A stretch of DNA of 64,000 nt from an uncultured Campylobacter sp. (GCF_938039205.1 NZ_CALHVM010000025.1:22530-86529), one strand, 5' to 3'. Positions 45,547-54,918 are shown, numbered from the stretch's first letter. The notes: a model not told the origin generated them from the sequence alone. Numbers and translations: made by a program.

Positions 45547-46044
45547 ATGAACGACAAACTAAATCAGGTTCTAAAAAGACAAAAAAGACAGGTGATAGAC
45601 CCGAGCGAAAAAGAACGCGAAGAGATCGTCCAGTTAGTCGGCTTTATCGTGGGCGACGAGGAGTATGCGATACCTATTTTAAACATCCAAGAGATCATTA
45701 AGCCGATCGAATACACTCGCGTCCCTAGCGTGCCGGACTATGTTTTGGGCGTGTTTAACCTGCGCGGTAGCGTCATCCCGCTAATCGATTTGAGAAAAAA
45801 ATTTTCTCTAAATGCCGCAAAATCTAGCCCAAGCACGAGATATATCGTGATGAAAGAGGGCGATAACGTAGCGGGATTTGTGATCGATAGACTAACGGAA
45901 GCCATCAGAATACAGCAAAACAGGATCGATCCGCCGCCTGAAACGCTTTTAAAAGATAAAGGCATGATTTACGGTATCGGCAAAAGAGATAATAATATCC
46001 TTACGATTTTAAAAGTCGAAACGTTGCTAAAGCGCGATTTCTAG
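45547..46044 (+). CDS. cheW: Chemotaxis coupling protein CheW
   Basis: CheW links chemoreceptors to CheA in the polar arrays. The 165-residue protein has a ~30-residue charged leader and then one CheW domain: FIVGDEEYAIPILNIQEI, VLGVFNLRGSVIPLIDLR and the closing GKRDNNILTILKVETLL. AGGATAGAAC precedes the ATG, which is 3 bases after cheA. cheV, cheA and cheW thus form a closely packed unit in the flagellar/chemotaxis part of the window. Confidence 0.96.
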   Translation: MNDKLNQVLKRQKRQVIDPSEKEREEIVQLVGFIVGDEEYAIPILNIQEIIKPIEYTRVPSVPDYVLGVFNLRGSVIPLIDLRKKFSLNAAKSSPSTRYIVMKEGDNVAGFVIDRLTEAIRIQQNRIDPPPETLLKDKGMIYGIGKRDNNILTILKVETLLKRDF

Positions 46045-46052
46045 GATCAAAT

Positions 46053-46676
46053 TTGATAAAGCTTTGCGTATTTGATTTTGATTCAACGCTGATGGACGGC
46101 GAGACGATAGATTTTCTAGCCGCAGCAAAAGGCGTAGGTGATGAGGTCAGCGAAATAACTGCAAAAGCGATGGCGGGCGAGCTTGATTTTTTCGAGAGTT
46201 TGACGCGCCGCGTATCGCTTTTAAAAGGGCTTGAGCTTGCTAAAGTATATGAAATTTGCTCAAATTTGCCGCTCATGCCAGGAGCTGCCGAGCTGATTGC
46301 ACATCTAAAAAGCAAAGGCATCAAGGTCGTTGTTTTTAGCGGCGGATTTCACTCGGGCACCGATAGAGCGCAAGAGAAGCTAAAATTTGACGCTAGCTTT
46401 GCAAATATCCTGCATCACAAAGACGGCGTCTTAACTGGACTCGTGGGCGGCGAGATGATGTTTGGCTTTTCAAAGGGCGCGATGCTTGCAAATTTACAAA
46501 ATTTGCTTGGAATCTCAAAAGAACAGACGATGAGCGTGGGCGACGGCGCCAATGACCTATCAATGTTTGAGCATTCAAATTTAAAAATCGCGTTTTGCGC
46601 GAAGCAAATTTTAAGGCAAGCGGCAACTTGTTGCGTGGATAAAAAAGATTTGCGCGAGATCATAAATTTGATATAA
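46053..46676 (+). CDS. serB: Phosphoserine phosphatase SerB
   Basis: SerB removes phosphate from phosphoserine, the last step of serine synthesis. This HAD-family protein of 207 residues has motif I DFDST (nucleophile D8, acid D10), motif II VFSGGFHSG, the motif III lysine in FSKGAML and motif IV GDGANDLSM. It lacks the N-terminal ACT-like region of the E. coli enzyme, as in other Campylobacter. The TTG start is provided by AGGATCAAATTTG (46043-46055), identical to that of tcdA. Confidence 0.93.
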   Translation: MIKLCVFDFDSTLMDGETIDFLAAAKGVGDEVSEITAKAMAGELDFFESLTRRVSLLKGLELAKVYEICSNLPLMPGAAELIAHLKSKGIKVVVFSGGFHSGTDRAQEKLKFDASFANILHHKDGVLTGLVGGEMMFGFSKGAMLANLQNLLGISKEQTMSVGDGANDLSMFEHSNLKIAFCAKQILRQAATCCVDKKDLREIINLI

Positions 46677-46690
46677 AAAGGCAAGAAAAA

Positions 46691-47686
46691 ATGTTTAATA
46701 ACGATATAAATTTTTCATTGTGGTGTGACTTTATCGAGCGCGACTTTTTGCAAGACGAGTTTAAAAATTTACTACAAATAGGCGCTATTAACGGCGTGAC
46801 CTCAAACCCGTCCATCTTTAAAGCCGCGTTTTTATCGGACTCCTACAAAGACGTCATCGGCCAAATGGGCAAAAAATATCCAAAGGCTCTTTACGAGGCG
46901 CTCGCGGTGCAAGATATCAAGATAGCCGCGACCAAGCTTTTGAGGCACTACGCAAACGGCGACGACGGGTTTGTTAGCATCGAGGTCGATCCTAGCTTTT
47001 GCGATAACGCCGCAGCTACGGTGGACGAGGGCGCTAGGCTGCACGCGGAGATCGGCATGCCAAACGTCATGATCAAAATCCCTGCGACAAAAGCGGGCTT
47101 TGAAGCTATGAGCGCATTAACCGCGCGCGGTATCGCAGTAAATGCGACGCTGATTTTCTCGCCGGAGCAAGCCGTAGCATGTTTGGATGCTTTTGAAGAG
47201 GGCGTGAAGGCTTATGAGAAGAAATTTCCGCTAACGCCGCTACCAAAAAGCGTGATTAGTATTTTTGTTAGCAGGTTTGATCGCTTGCTAGATGAAAAAA
47301 TGCGCGAAAACTCGCTACCGACCGGCCAAATCGGCATCATGAATGCGACTAAAATTTATAAAATCATAGAAAATAAAAACTTGCCTACAACGCGCGCGCT
47401 GTTTGCTAGCACGGGCGTGAAGGGCGACGAGCTGGCAAAGGATTATTACGTAAAAGAACTAATGTATCAAAATGCGGTAAATACGGCTCCGCTTGATACT
47501 ATCAAAGCCTTTATCGCTGGCAAAAACGAACCAAAAACAGCTGTTAGCGACGACAGCATAGAGAAATTTTTCGGCGTGGTAAAAAGAGCCGACATAGATA
47601 TGGAGAAGGTTTATAAAGACTTGCTAAACGACGGCTTGAAGCAGTTCGTGACGGCATTTGAAGATATAATGAAAGCGCTTAAATGA
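46691..47686 (+). CDS. tal: Transaldolase
   Basis: Transaldolase moves a three-carbon unit between sugar phosphates in the non-oxidative pentose phosphate pathway. The 331-residue protein is of the usual length and has GVTSNPSIF (35-43), the substrate-binding SIEVDP (97-101 region), the Schiff-base lysine K129 in MIKIPATKAG and NATLIFSPEQA. It ends with the overlap ATGA into the PilT-family gene. The serB-tal neighbourhood is also what I recall in C. jejuni. Confidence 0.94.
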   Translation: MFNNDINFSLWCDFIERDFLQDEFKNLLQIGAINGVTSNPSIFKAAFLSDSYKDVIGQMGKKYPKALYEALAVQDIKIAATKLLRHYANGDDGFVSIEVDPSFCDNAAATVDEGARLHAEIGMPNVMIKIPATKAGFEAMSALTARGIAVNATLIFSPEQAVACLDAFEEGVKAYEKKFPLTPLPKSVISIFVSRFDRLLDEKMRENSLPTGQIGIMNATKIYKIIENKNLPTTRALFASTGVKGDELAKDYYVKELMYQNAVNTAPLDTIKAFIAGKNEPKTAVSDDSIEKFFGVVKRADIDMEKVYKDLLNDGLKQFVTAFEDIMKALK

Positions 47687-49977
47687 AGCCTTTGAGATTT
47701 ACTTCGTCGCAGCAAGAAGATGCAATGGACTACGAGCCTATCGGTTCTAGTATTAAATTTGACACTCAAGACGACGAACTTGAGCGCATCATAAATCTAA
47801 GAGCGAATGCGGTAAAAAACGATATACAAAAAATAAGAGATAAAAATAAAGAAGATTCGCAAGAAGAGCAAATAATAGAGCTAAAATCTGAAAAAGATGA
47901 GCAGAAGATCGGCGAAGTTGCAGATAAAAATTTGAGCGATCATGAGCCCGTGTTTAAATTTGGACAAAATTTTGATTTTGAGAACCTGCCTGCGCTCAAA
48001 CCCATAGACGACGAGCCCGCAAAAATCAAAGAAGCGGTGGAAACCGTCAAATTTGACGGTTTTATCGAGCCCGGTGACCTGGAAGCAAAAAAACACGAGC
48101 TAAGCGAAAATCTCCAAGCTATCAACGAAGCACTGAGCGAAATAGACGCACTGGACGAGATGCCGCCAAAAAAAGATGAGTTTGACGAGACTGCGAAAGC
48201 TACGGCGCAAGAACAGTCGATTTGCGATGAAACGCCGGATATAAAATTTGGCGGAGATAACGTAAGTTTGGATGATTTGGGTATTAAATTTACGCAAGAA
48301 GAGGTCGGCATGCAACAGCACCCTAGCGAAAAGGATCAAATTTTAGACTTTTTTCAAAACGAATTTAGCATAGTTCAAGATGAAGAAAATAAAGATATAG
48401 AGGATAAAATCGGCATAATCAATAACGATGGCGCCAGCGACAAAAACGAGATAAACGCAATCCCTGTGCAGCCGAATTTAAACGTAGGCTTTGGAGATGA
48501 TCGGCAAAATAAAGAGCAAAAAAATATCGACGAATCCATAAATTTGCGTGAATCGCAAGCGCAAAATTTAGAGCCGAATTTCGCACAAATGCAAACTGCC
48601 GCAAATAAAGTTGCGGCGCAAGCGCAAACTATAAATGATAAGCAAGAAAACCAAACAAATACATTAAAAAAACCTGAAGCGCGACCGGTTAAATACAAGG
48701 ACAGGGCGGCGCTTTTAGCCGAGCTTGGCATCGGTATGGAAGATGAAACTTTCGGGACGCCGATTAGAACCACGGTGCCGCAGAGCGACGAAGAGAACGA
48801 AAAAAAAGCCGAAATGAAGGTTATACTGGATGGGTATCTAACAAAACTTATCGAGCTTGGCGGTAGCGACTTGCACGTAAAATCCAGCAAAGTAGTTCGC
48901 GGTAGATTTAACGGCGAGATATTTACGATGGGCGATAAAATTTTAGATTACGACAACTCGATACTACTTGCAAAGGAGATTTTAGGGGCGAATTATTACA
49001 ATCTTATGAAAAAAAAGAGTGTGGATTTTACATATAAATTAAACGACGACTACCGTTTCCGTTCAAACGTCTTTTTGCAGATGGATGGCGTATCTTTAGT
49101 ATTTAGAACGATCCCAACGAAAATTCCTACGATGTCCGAGCTTTTATTGCCGCCTGTTATTGAAAAGCTTTGCAATAAAGTAAATAGAGGCATCATCCTA
49201 GTAACTGGACCTACCGGTAGCGGTAAAACAACGACACTAGCTAGCATGATAAACCACCTAAATCACACAAAAAACTACCACATCGTCACTATCGAAGATC
49301 CGATCGAGTTTATATATAACGACGACAAAAGCGTAATAAATCAGCGCGGTATCGGCCAAGACGTAGATAGTTTCGCCGACGCGCTAAGGGCTTCTTTGCG
49401 TGAGGATCCGGATGTTATATTTGTAGGCGAGATGAGAGACCTAGAGACTGTTAGAACCGCGATAAATGCAGCAGAAACAGGACACTTGGTGCTTGCTACA
49501 CTTCACACCCTTGATGCTAAAGAAACTATCGGCCGCGTCATAAATATGTTTCCTAAAGAGGAGCAAAACCGCATAAGGATGACCTTTGCCTCGGTTGCGG
49601 AGGCTATCATATCTCAGCGCCTTGTCGTGACTACGACCGGCAAACGCCGCGTCGCTTGCGAAATAATGGTAAAAAACATAAGAATAAGAGATATGATCTT
49701 AGAAGATAGAGATAGCGAAATTTACGACGCGATAGAACAAAGTAAAAATACCTACGGAATGCAGACCTTTGAGCAGCATTTGCTTGATATGTATGCTTCG
49801 GGAATTATAACAAAAGAAGAAGCGCTAAAAAGCGCCAGCAGAAGGGAAAACCTCGATATCAAAATCAAGAGTGCCGACCTTGCTAAAAAACGAGCGATGG
49901 TTGCCTCTATCGAAGAGGATGCCGAGCTTTTAAAAGAATTTCAAAGCGAAGTTATTGCGCTCAAAGATATCAAGTAA
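47683..49977 (+). CDS. PilT-family ATPase with long acidic N-terminal extension
   Basis: Residues about 380-764 are a complete PilT/PilU-type secretion ATPase. The motifs are Walker A GPTGSGKTTT (509-518), the Asp box TIEDPIEF (536-543), Walker B DPDVIFVGEMRD (575-586) and the His box GHLVLATLHT (600-609). Such ATPases power pilus retraction or related machines. Residues 1-380 are unlike PilT (usually ~350-380 residues in all): acidic, Asn/Gln/Glu-rich, probably disordered. Short motifs IKF, FKF, VKF, IKF and IKF recur at about 24, 91, 122, 187 and 201. The ATG overlaps the tal stop. No pilin or other pilus gene is in this window. Confidence 0.88.
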   Translation: MKPLRFTSSQQEDAMDYEPIGSSIKFDTQDDELERIINLRANAVKNDIQKIRDKNKEDSQEEQIIELKSEKDEQKIGEVADKNLSDHEPVFKFGQNFDFENLPALKPIDDEPAKIKEAVETVKFDGFIEPGDLEAKKHELSENLQAINEALSEIDALDEMPPKKDEFDETAKATAQEQSICDETPDIKFGGDNVSLDDLGIKFTQEEVGMQQHPSEKDQILDFFQNEFSIVQDEENKDIEDKIGIINNDGASDKNEINAIPVQPNLNVGFGDDRQNKEQKNIDESINLRESQAQNLEPNFAQMQTAANKVAAQAQTINDKQENQTNTLKKPEARPVKYKDRAALLAELGIGMEDETFGTPIRTTVPQSDEENEKKAEMKVILDGYLTKLIELGGSDLHVKSSKVVRGRFNGEIFTMGDKILDYDNSILLAKEILGANYYNLMKKKSVDFTYKLNDDYRFRSNVFLQMDGVSLVFRTIPTKIPTMSELLLPPVIEKLCNKVNRGIILVTGPTGSGKTTTLASMINHLNHTKNYHIVTIEDPIEFIYNDDKSVINQRGIGQDVDSFADALRASLREDPDVIFVGEMRDLETVRTAINAAETGHLVLATLHTLDAKETIGRVINMFPKEEQNRIRMTFASVAEAIISQRLVVTTTGKRRVACEIMVKNIRIRDMILEDRDSEIYDAIEQSKNTYGMQTFEQHLLDMYASGIITKEEALKSASRRENLDIKIKSADLAKKRAMVASIEEDAELLKEFQSEVIALKDIK

Positions 49978-50035
49978 GGCGAAATTTATATAAATTTGGG
50001 TATCATCGGCTTCTATTTTTCAAGAAAGGAAAACG

Positions 50036-50572
50036 ATGTTAGAAGGTATCGTTAGAGAGAGTATCGGTAAAAAGGCGTCAAAAGCCTTGAGAAGAGATGG
50101 TTATCTAATCGCCAACATTTACGGCAAGGGATTAGAGAACGTGCAAGCCGCTTTTAAAATCAACGATTTTATAAAAGAGGTTCGCAAAAAAGAGAGCCTT
50201 GCGTTTGACGTAAAAGTAGGCGGAAAAACCTTAAAAGTCGTAGTAGTCGAATACCAAAAAGACCCTGTGACAAACGCGCTAAAACACGTTGATTTAAAGG
50301 TTGCGCTTCCAGGCGTCGTCTCAAAGTATATGATTCCGGTTAAACCTTACGGAACTCCTGTGGGTCTAAAAAATAAAGGCGTTTTGATCATCTCAAAAAG
50401 ACGCTTAGCCGTAAAATGCACGGCTGAAAATTTGCCGAATTCATTCGACATAGACGTTAGCGGCCTTGATATAGACAACACTGTCCTAGTGCGTGACATA
50501 GCCGTTCCTGCGGGCGTAACTATGATCGATGCTGACCGCGTAGCGGTTCTAGGCGTAATAAAAGCTAAATAA
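50036..50572 (+). CDS. rplY: 50S ribosomal protein L25 (CTC family)
   Basis: L25 binds 5S rRNA in the large subunit. The 178-residue protein has the N-terminal L25 domain (about 1-90; SIGKKASKALRRDGYLIANIYG) and the C-terminal beta domain of the longer CTC form (about 95-178). AAGAAAGGAAAACG precedes the ATG. It is paired with pth, as in many bacteria. Confidence 0.95.
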   Translation: MLEGIVRESIGKKASKALRRDGYLIANIYGKGLENVQAAFKINDFIKEVRKKESLAFDVKVGGKTLKVVVVEYQKDPVTNALKHVDLKVALPGVVSKYMIPVKPYGTPVGLKNKGVLIISKRRLAVKCTAENLPNSFDIDVSGLDIDNTVLVRDIAVPAGVTMIDADRVAVLGVIKAK

Positions 50573-50580
50573 GGCTAGCC

Positions 50581-51141
50581 TTGATACTCATAGCTGGACT
50601 GGGGAATCCCGGTCCCGAGTACTCCAAAACAAGACACAATGTCGGCTTTATGCTGATAGATAGACTCAAAAACTCAAATTTTACCGACGTAAGCTCAGTT
50701 AAATTTCAAGGCGAGCTGTTTAAATTTCAAAATTTACTTTTTCTAAAACCGACGACCTTTATGAACCTAAGCGGACGAAGCGTAAAAGCCGTTGCTGATT
50801 TTTACAAACCCGAGCGCATTATCGTTATTCATGACGACCTTGATCTAAATTTCGGCGTCGTTAAATTTAAAAAAGGCGGCGGAAACGGCGGACATAACGG
50901 GCTAAAATCAATCGATGCCTTAATGGGCGCAGACTACGAGCGCGTACGTATCGGTATCGGCAGAAGCGCGCACAAAGGCGAAAGCGCGGTAACCGGCCAT
51001 GTGCTTGGCGAATTTAACGCAGATGAAAAAGAGGGGCTGGAAAAAATTTTGGACTACTGCGAAAACGCGCTAAATGAGCTAATAAAAACCGACATCGATA
51101 CCGTTTCGCAAAAATTTTCAACAAAAAAAGGCATTTTGTGA
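50581..51141 (+). CDS. pth: Peptidyl-tRNA hydrolase
   Basis: Pth frees tRNA from prematurely released peptidyl-tRNA. The 186-residue protein has the opening GLGNPGPEYSKTRHNVG with N9 and catalytic H19, then KPTTFMNLSG, HDDLDL and GGGNGGHNGLKS. The start is TTG, 8 bases after rplY, giving the exact family N-terminus MILIAGLGNPG. It is essential in most bacteria. Confidence 0.96.
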   Translation: MILIAGLGNPGPEYSKTRHNVGFMLIDRLKNSNFTDVSSVKFQGELFKFQNLLFLKPTTFMNLSGRSVKAVADFYKPERIIVIHDDLDLNFGVVKFKKGGGNGGHNGLKSIDALMGADYERVRIGIGRSAHKGESAVTGHVLGEFNADEKEGLEKILDYCENALNELIKTDIDTVSQKFSTKKGIL

Positions 51142-51476
51142 GAGGGTTAAATTTAGCATTTGCGACTTTTGCATTTTCTCAAATTTTGAGGCTTTTAAAG
51201 GCGCTCAAAAATCGGTTAAATTTAGAGTCTAAATTTAAAGCCTTGTGCCTAATTTTCCTTACCGTAAATTTTATAAATTTACTTCAAAACTTTACCTGCA
51301 AATTTATAAAATTTACGAAAAAAACGGTTTTTTCACAGACTCGCCTTTTATCCAGAGCCGTATTTTTATTAAATTTCACCCAAAAAACAGAGCTGTTTAA
51401 ATTTAGTATTTTTGAGAGCTTCGATCTTGTCCGATGCCCCGCGTACGCAAAATTTGATTTAAAAGGCCATAAATGA
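51138..51476 (+). CDS. Uncertain ORF, 112 aa, between pth and lptG
   Basis: A GTG-started frame overlaps the pth stop by 4 bases and the lptG start by 4 bases. The product is rich in Phe, Leu, Lys and Asn, largely because the DNA is full of AAATTT words. It has one weak hydrophobic stretch and no motif I recognise. In C. jejuni I recall pth next to the permease without such a gene. It may be a real lineage-specific gene or open by chance; I lean to chance. Confidence 0.3.
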   Translation: MRGLNLAFATFAFSQILRLLKALKNRLNLESKFKALCLIFLTVNFINLLQNFTCKFIKFTKKTVFSQTRLLSRAVFLLNFTQKTELFKFSIFESFDLVRCPAYAKFDLKGHK

Positions 51477-52534
51477 ACCTTTACGCGCGTTACGTCGGCT
51501 GGCTTTATTTTAAATATTTCATGATTTTATTCATCGCGCTCACGCTTTTTTACGTCGGCATCGACATCCTAACCAACCTAAAAGATATGCCCGCAAGCGC
51601 GAATCTAAAACTGCTTTACTTTGGCCTTACCTCGCTTACGGCGGTAAACTACGTCTTACCGCTTGCGCTCATTTTTGCGCTCATAACTAGCAAATTTAGT
51701 ATGATTCGCAGCAACGAGCTAGTTAGTTTTTATGCGCTTGGTATCGATAAAAATCGCCTGATCAAGCCACCTTTTTGCATTGCGCTTGCCATCACGCTCA
51801 TTTACGTCGGGCTAAATTTCACGCCTTTTGCCTACGCCTACGAGTACGGGCGAAATATCGTGAAACTCTCGAATTTATCGCGCACGAGCTCGGATATTTT
51901 CTTAAAATTCGAGGGTAAATTTGTCTACATGGATAGCCTAAATCCTATTAGCGGCGAGGCTAAAGACGTGCGGATATTTGACATAAACGGTAGCAATCTG
52001 CGTAGTGCGACCTTTGGCGAAAGCGGGAGATTTGTGGATGATGCGTGGCTTTTAAAGAATGCTAAAATCGTAAATTTGCCGCAAAATATTAAGCTCGGCG
52101 AAAAAGGACTCGATATCAAAACGCCAAGCGAGCTAAAAACGCTTGAAAATTTTAAACCAAAAACTATAGAAAGCGCGTCGGCGGAGAGCTCGGCGATCAC
52201 GATTCCCGATGCGGTGGATTACATTTTGGCGTTTAAGGACGAGGGTGTCGGGTTAAATTCGACCAAAACTACGCTTTATAACCTCGCTTTTGCGCCTTTT
52301 TTTGCGCCGTTTATGGTGCTCATCATTTACTATTTTTTGCCGGTTACGGGACGATTTTTTAATCTCGCCTTAAAAAGCTTTATCTTTACGATCGCCTCGC
52401 TTTGCGTCTGGGGTGCGCTTTTTGTGATGATGAGGTTTGCTAGAAACGGCGTCGTCTCGCCCGAGATTGGCGTGCTTTTGCCGATAATTTTACTCAGCGC
52501 ATACGCTTTTTATCTGCGTTTTGGGAGTCGTTAA
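51473..52534 (+). CDS. lptG: LPS export permease LptG/LptF family (YjgP/YjgQ)
   Basis: LptF/LptG form the membrane part of the ABC exporter that pulls lipopolysaccharide from the inner membrane to the periplasmic bridge. The 353-residue protein has three N-terminal helices, a periplasmic jellyroll-like domain (about 125-260) and three C-terminal helices (about 275-350), the family layout. LptG rather than LptF is suggested by position after pth, but the two are hard to tell apart. AAAGGCCATAA precedes the ATG. Confidence 0.85.
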   Translation: MNLYARYVGWLYFKYFMILFIALTLFYVGIDILTNLKDMPASANLKLLYFGLTSLTAVNYVLPLALIFALITSKFSMIRSNELVSFYALGIDKNRLIKPPFCIALAITLIYVGLNFTPFAYAYEYGRNIVKLSNLSRTSSDIFLKFEGKFVYMDSLNPISGEAKDVRIFDINGSNLRSATFGESGRFVDDAWLLKNAKIVNLPQNIKLGEKGLDIKTPSELKTLENFKPKTIESASAESSAITIPDAVDYILAFKDEGVGLNSTKTTLYNLAFAPFFAPFMVLIIYYFLPVTGRFFNLALKSFIFTIASLCVWGALFVMMRFARNGVVSPEIGVLLPIILLSAYAFYLRFGSR

Positions 52535-52589
52535 GAGAGATTTAGGCAAAATTTTTGTAAAATCTAACTATTTTTAAACAAGGTCGGTT

Positions 52590-53831
52590 ATGGATTTTAC
52601 GAATTTAGCACAAAAATACGGCACCCCTCTTTACATTTACGATTTTGACTACATGGCGCACCGCTACGAAGCGCTAAAAAAAGCGTTTCACGCTAGAAAA
52701 TCTCTCGTATGCTACGCCGTTAAGGCAAACTCAAATTTAAGCGTTTTGAAATTTTTAGCCGGGCTTGGAGCCGGATTTGACTGCGTGAGCGTAGGCGAAG
52801 TTAAGCGCGCGCTACTAGCCGGAGCTAAAAGCTACCAGATCATCCTAAGCGGCGTAGGCAAGCGTGACGACGAGCTTAAATTTGCGCTGGAAAATGAAAT
52901 CTTGATGATAAATTTAGAAAGCGAAGCCGAGATGAACCACCTGGAGGATATCGCAAAACAGCTGGGCAAGCCCGCTCGCATCAGCATCCGCGTAAATCCA
53001 GACATCGACGCCAAGACGCACCCTTACATCTCGACCGGACTAAACGAAAATAAATTTGGCGTGGATCTGCAAACGGCAAAAAAAATGTATCTACACGCCA
53101 AAAACTCGCCTTATCTAGAACCCGTAGGTATCCACAGTCACATCGGCTCGCAAATAACCGACATAAAGCCCGTTATCGAAGCGGCAAAGATCGTGGCAAA
53201 TTTGACTAGAGAGCTAAAAGCTGCGCAAATCGACATCAAATTTTTTGACGTCGGCGGCGGTATTGGCATCGTTTACGGCGATGAGAGCGAACCTGATCTA
53301 TACGAATACGCACAGGGCATTTTGGCAAATTTAAGCGGCCTGGACGTCACGGTAGTTTGCGAGCCTGGACGCTTTATCGTCGGCAACGCGGGCTATTTTC
53401 TAACTAGCGTGCTTTACGAGAAATTTAATAAAAACAAGCGCTTTGTTGTCGTGGACGGCGCGATGAACGACCTCATACGCCCGAGTCTTTATCAGGCTAG
53501 GCATAAAATTTTTGCTATTAGCGGCGGCAAGACTCTTTGCGAGTGTAAGACTGAGCAGCTTCGGGAGCTCAAATTTAGCCCTTGCGACGTGGTCGGGCCG
53601 ATCTGCGAGAGCGGCGACTTTTTAGCAAAAGATCGAAATCTACCGCCGCTAAACCCGGGCGACCTCGTCGTTATCAAATCAGCGGGCGCATACGGCTTTG
53701 CGATGAGTAGCAACTATAACACTCGCGGGCGCACCGCGGAGGTTGCGGTAAAAGGCGGCGAAGACTTTTTGATAAGACGCCGCGAGAGTTTTGAGGACGT
53801 AGTGGCGCTGGAGCGAGAATTTTTAGGCTAG
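52590..53831 (+). CDS. lysA: Diaminopimelate decarboxylase LysA
   Basis: LysA makes lysine from meso-diaminopimelate with pyridoxal phosphate. The 413-residue, fold-type III enzyme has the PLP lysine K45 in CYAVKANSN, GIHSHIGSQI, the phosphate-binding glycine run DVGGGIGI, CEPGRFIVGNAG and the CESGD motif supplied across the dimer. AAGG lies 9 bases before the ATG. lysA, pheA and hisC follow one another, with 9 bases between the first two, in one amino-acid synthesis run. Confidence 0.96.
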   Translation: MDFTNLAQKYGTPLYIYDFDYMAHRYEALKKAFHARKSLVCYAVKANSNLSVLKFLAGLGAGFDCVSVGEVKRALLAGAKSYQIILSGVGKRDDELKFALENEILMINLESEAEMNHLEDIAKQLGKPARISIRVNPDIDAKTHPYISTGLNENKFGVDLQTAKKMYLHAKNSPYLEPVGIHSHIGSQITDIKPVIEAAKIVANLTRELKAAQIDIKFFDVGGGIGIVYGDESEPDLYEYAQGILANLSGLDVTVVCEPGRFIVGNAGYFLTSVLYEKFNKNKRFVVVDGAMNDLIRPSLYQARHKIFAISGGKTLCECKTEQLRELKFSPCDVVGPICESGDFLAKDRNLPPLNPGDLVVIKSAGAYGFAMSSNYNTRGRTAEVAVKGGEDFLIRRRESFEDVVALEREFLG

Positions 53832-53840
53832 GGAGCGAAA

Positions 53841-54917
53841 ATGCAAAACATAAACGACCTTAGAAGCGAGATAGATAAGATCGACGATGAGGTGCTAAGG
53901 CGCCTAAACGAGCGCATGAATTTCGTGCGAAAGATCGGCGAGCTAAAGCAAACCAGCGGCAGCGCGATCTACCGCCCCGAGCGCGAAAGAGCGATCCTAA
54001 ACCGCCTCGAGGGGCAAGACTCAGCATTTTTAAATAAAGCCGCGATCGAGGCGATTTATCTTGAAATTTTTGCCGTCAGTAGAAACCTCGAAATGCCTGA
54101 AAAAGTCGCCTATCTGGGGCCTGAGGGCACCTACACGCACCAAGCCGCCGAGAGTCGTTTCGGCGCGATGAGCGCGTATTTGCCGCTAGCTAGCATCGAG
54201 GCGGTTTTTACGAAACTAAAGCACAAAGAGGCCAAATACGGCGTCGTGCCGATAGAAAACAACACAGAAGGCGCGGTAGGCGCGACGCTAGACTGCCTAG
54301 GACGGTTTGATAGCGTCAAGGTGGTAGCTGAAATTTACATGGATATCCATCACATTTTTGCGAGCAAGTGCGAAAATTTAAAAGATATCAAACGCATCTA
54401 CTCGCACCCGCAAGGCTACAATCAATGCCGCAAATTTTTAGACGATCACATGCTTTCATCAGTCGAGTTTATCCCGGCAAAATCAACCGCGCAGGCCGCG
54501 CAGCTAGCTAGTAGCGAGCCAAACTCGGCCGCTATCTGCTCTAAGATCGCTGCCAAGCTTTACGGAGTGCCGATCTTGTTTGAGACGATCGAGGACAACG
54601 CCGCAAACCGCACGAGATTTTTTATCTTAAGCGATTTTAAAAACGAGCGAGCGCAAAGAAATAAAACATCCATCTTAGCAAAGACTGAGCACCGTCCCGG
54701 CGGGCTAGTGGAGCTACTACTAGCCTTTAGAGACGAGGGTATAAATATCACCAAACTGGAGAGCCGCCCGATAAAACAGCGCGAATTTAAGGCGAATTTT
54801 TATATAGATTTCGAGGGGCACATCGACGACGACAACGTCCAAAAAGCGATACAAAAAGCGATAAGCTACGGCCATGAGATTGCATGGCTTGGAAGCTACG
54901 TCGCGTGGGAGGAATGA
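53841..54917 (+). CDS. pheA: Chorismate mutase / prephenate dehydratase (P-protein)
   Basis: This bifunctional enzyme makes phenylpyruvate from chorismate, committing it to phenylalanine. Residues 1-90 form the AroQ chorismate mutase helices (LRSEIDKIDDEVLRRLNER). Residues 95-270 form the dehydratase (VAYLGPEGTYTHQAA, VVPIENNTEGAVGATLD, NRTRFFIL). Residues 275-358 form an ACT domain with GGLVELL and the ESRP motif that binds phenylalanine for feedback inhibition. GGGAGCGAAA precedes the ATG. Confidence 0.96.
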   Translation: MQNINDLRSEIDKIDDEVLRRLNERMNFVRKIGELKQTSGSAIYRPERERAILNRLEGQDSAFLNKAAIEAIYLEIFAVSRNLEMPEKVAYLGPEGTYTHQAAESRFGAMSAYLPLASIEAVFTKLKHKEAKYGVVPIENNTEGAVGATLDCLGRFDSVKVVAEIYMDIHHIFASKCENLKDIKRIYSHPQGYNQCRKFLDDHMLSSVEFIPAKSTAQAAQLASSEPNSAAICSKIAAKLYGVPILFETIEDNAANRTRFFILSDFKNERAQRNKTSILAKTEHRPGGLVELLLAFRDEGINITKLESRPIKQREFKANFYIDFEGHIDDDNVQKAIQKAISYGHEIAWLGSYVAWEE

Positions 54918-54918
54918 G

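Noticed and set aside
54874..54918. Upstream start of hisC inside pheA
   Set aside because: The extra 15 residues match no HisC, and GGGAGGA precedes the internal ATG at 54919.
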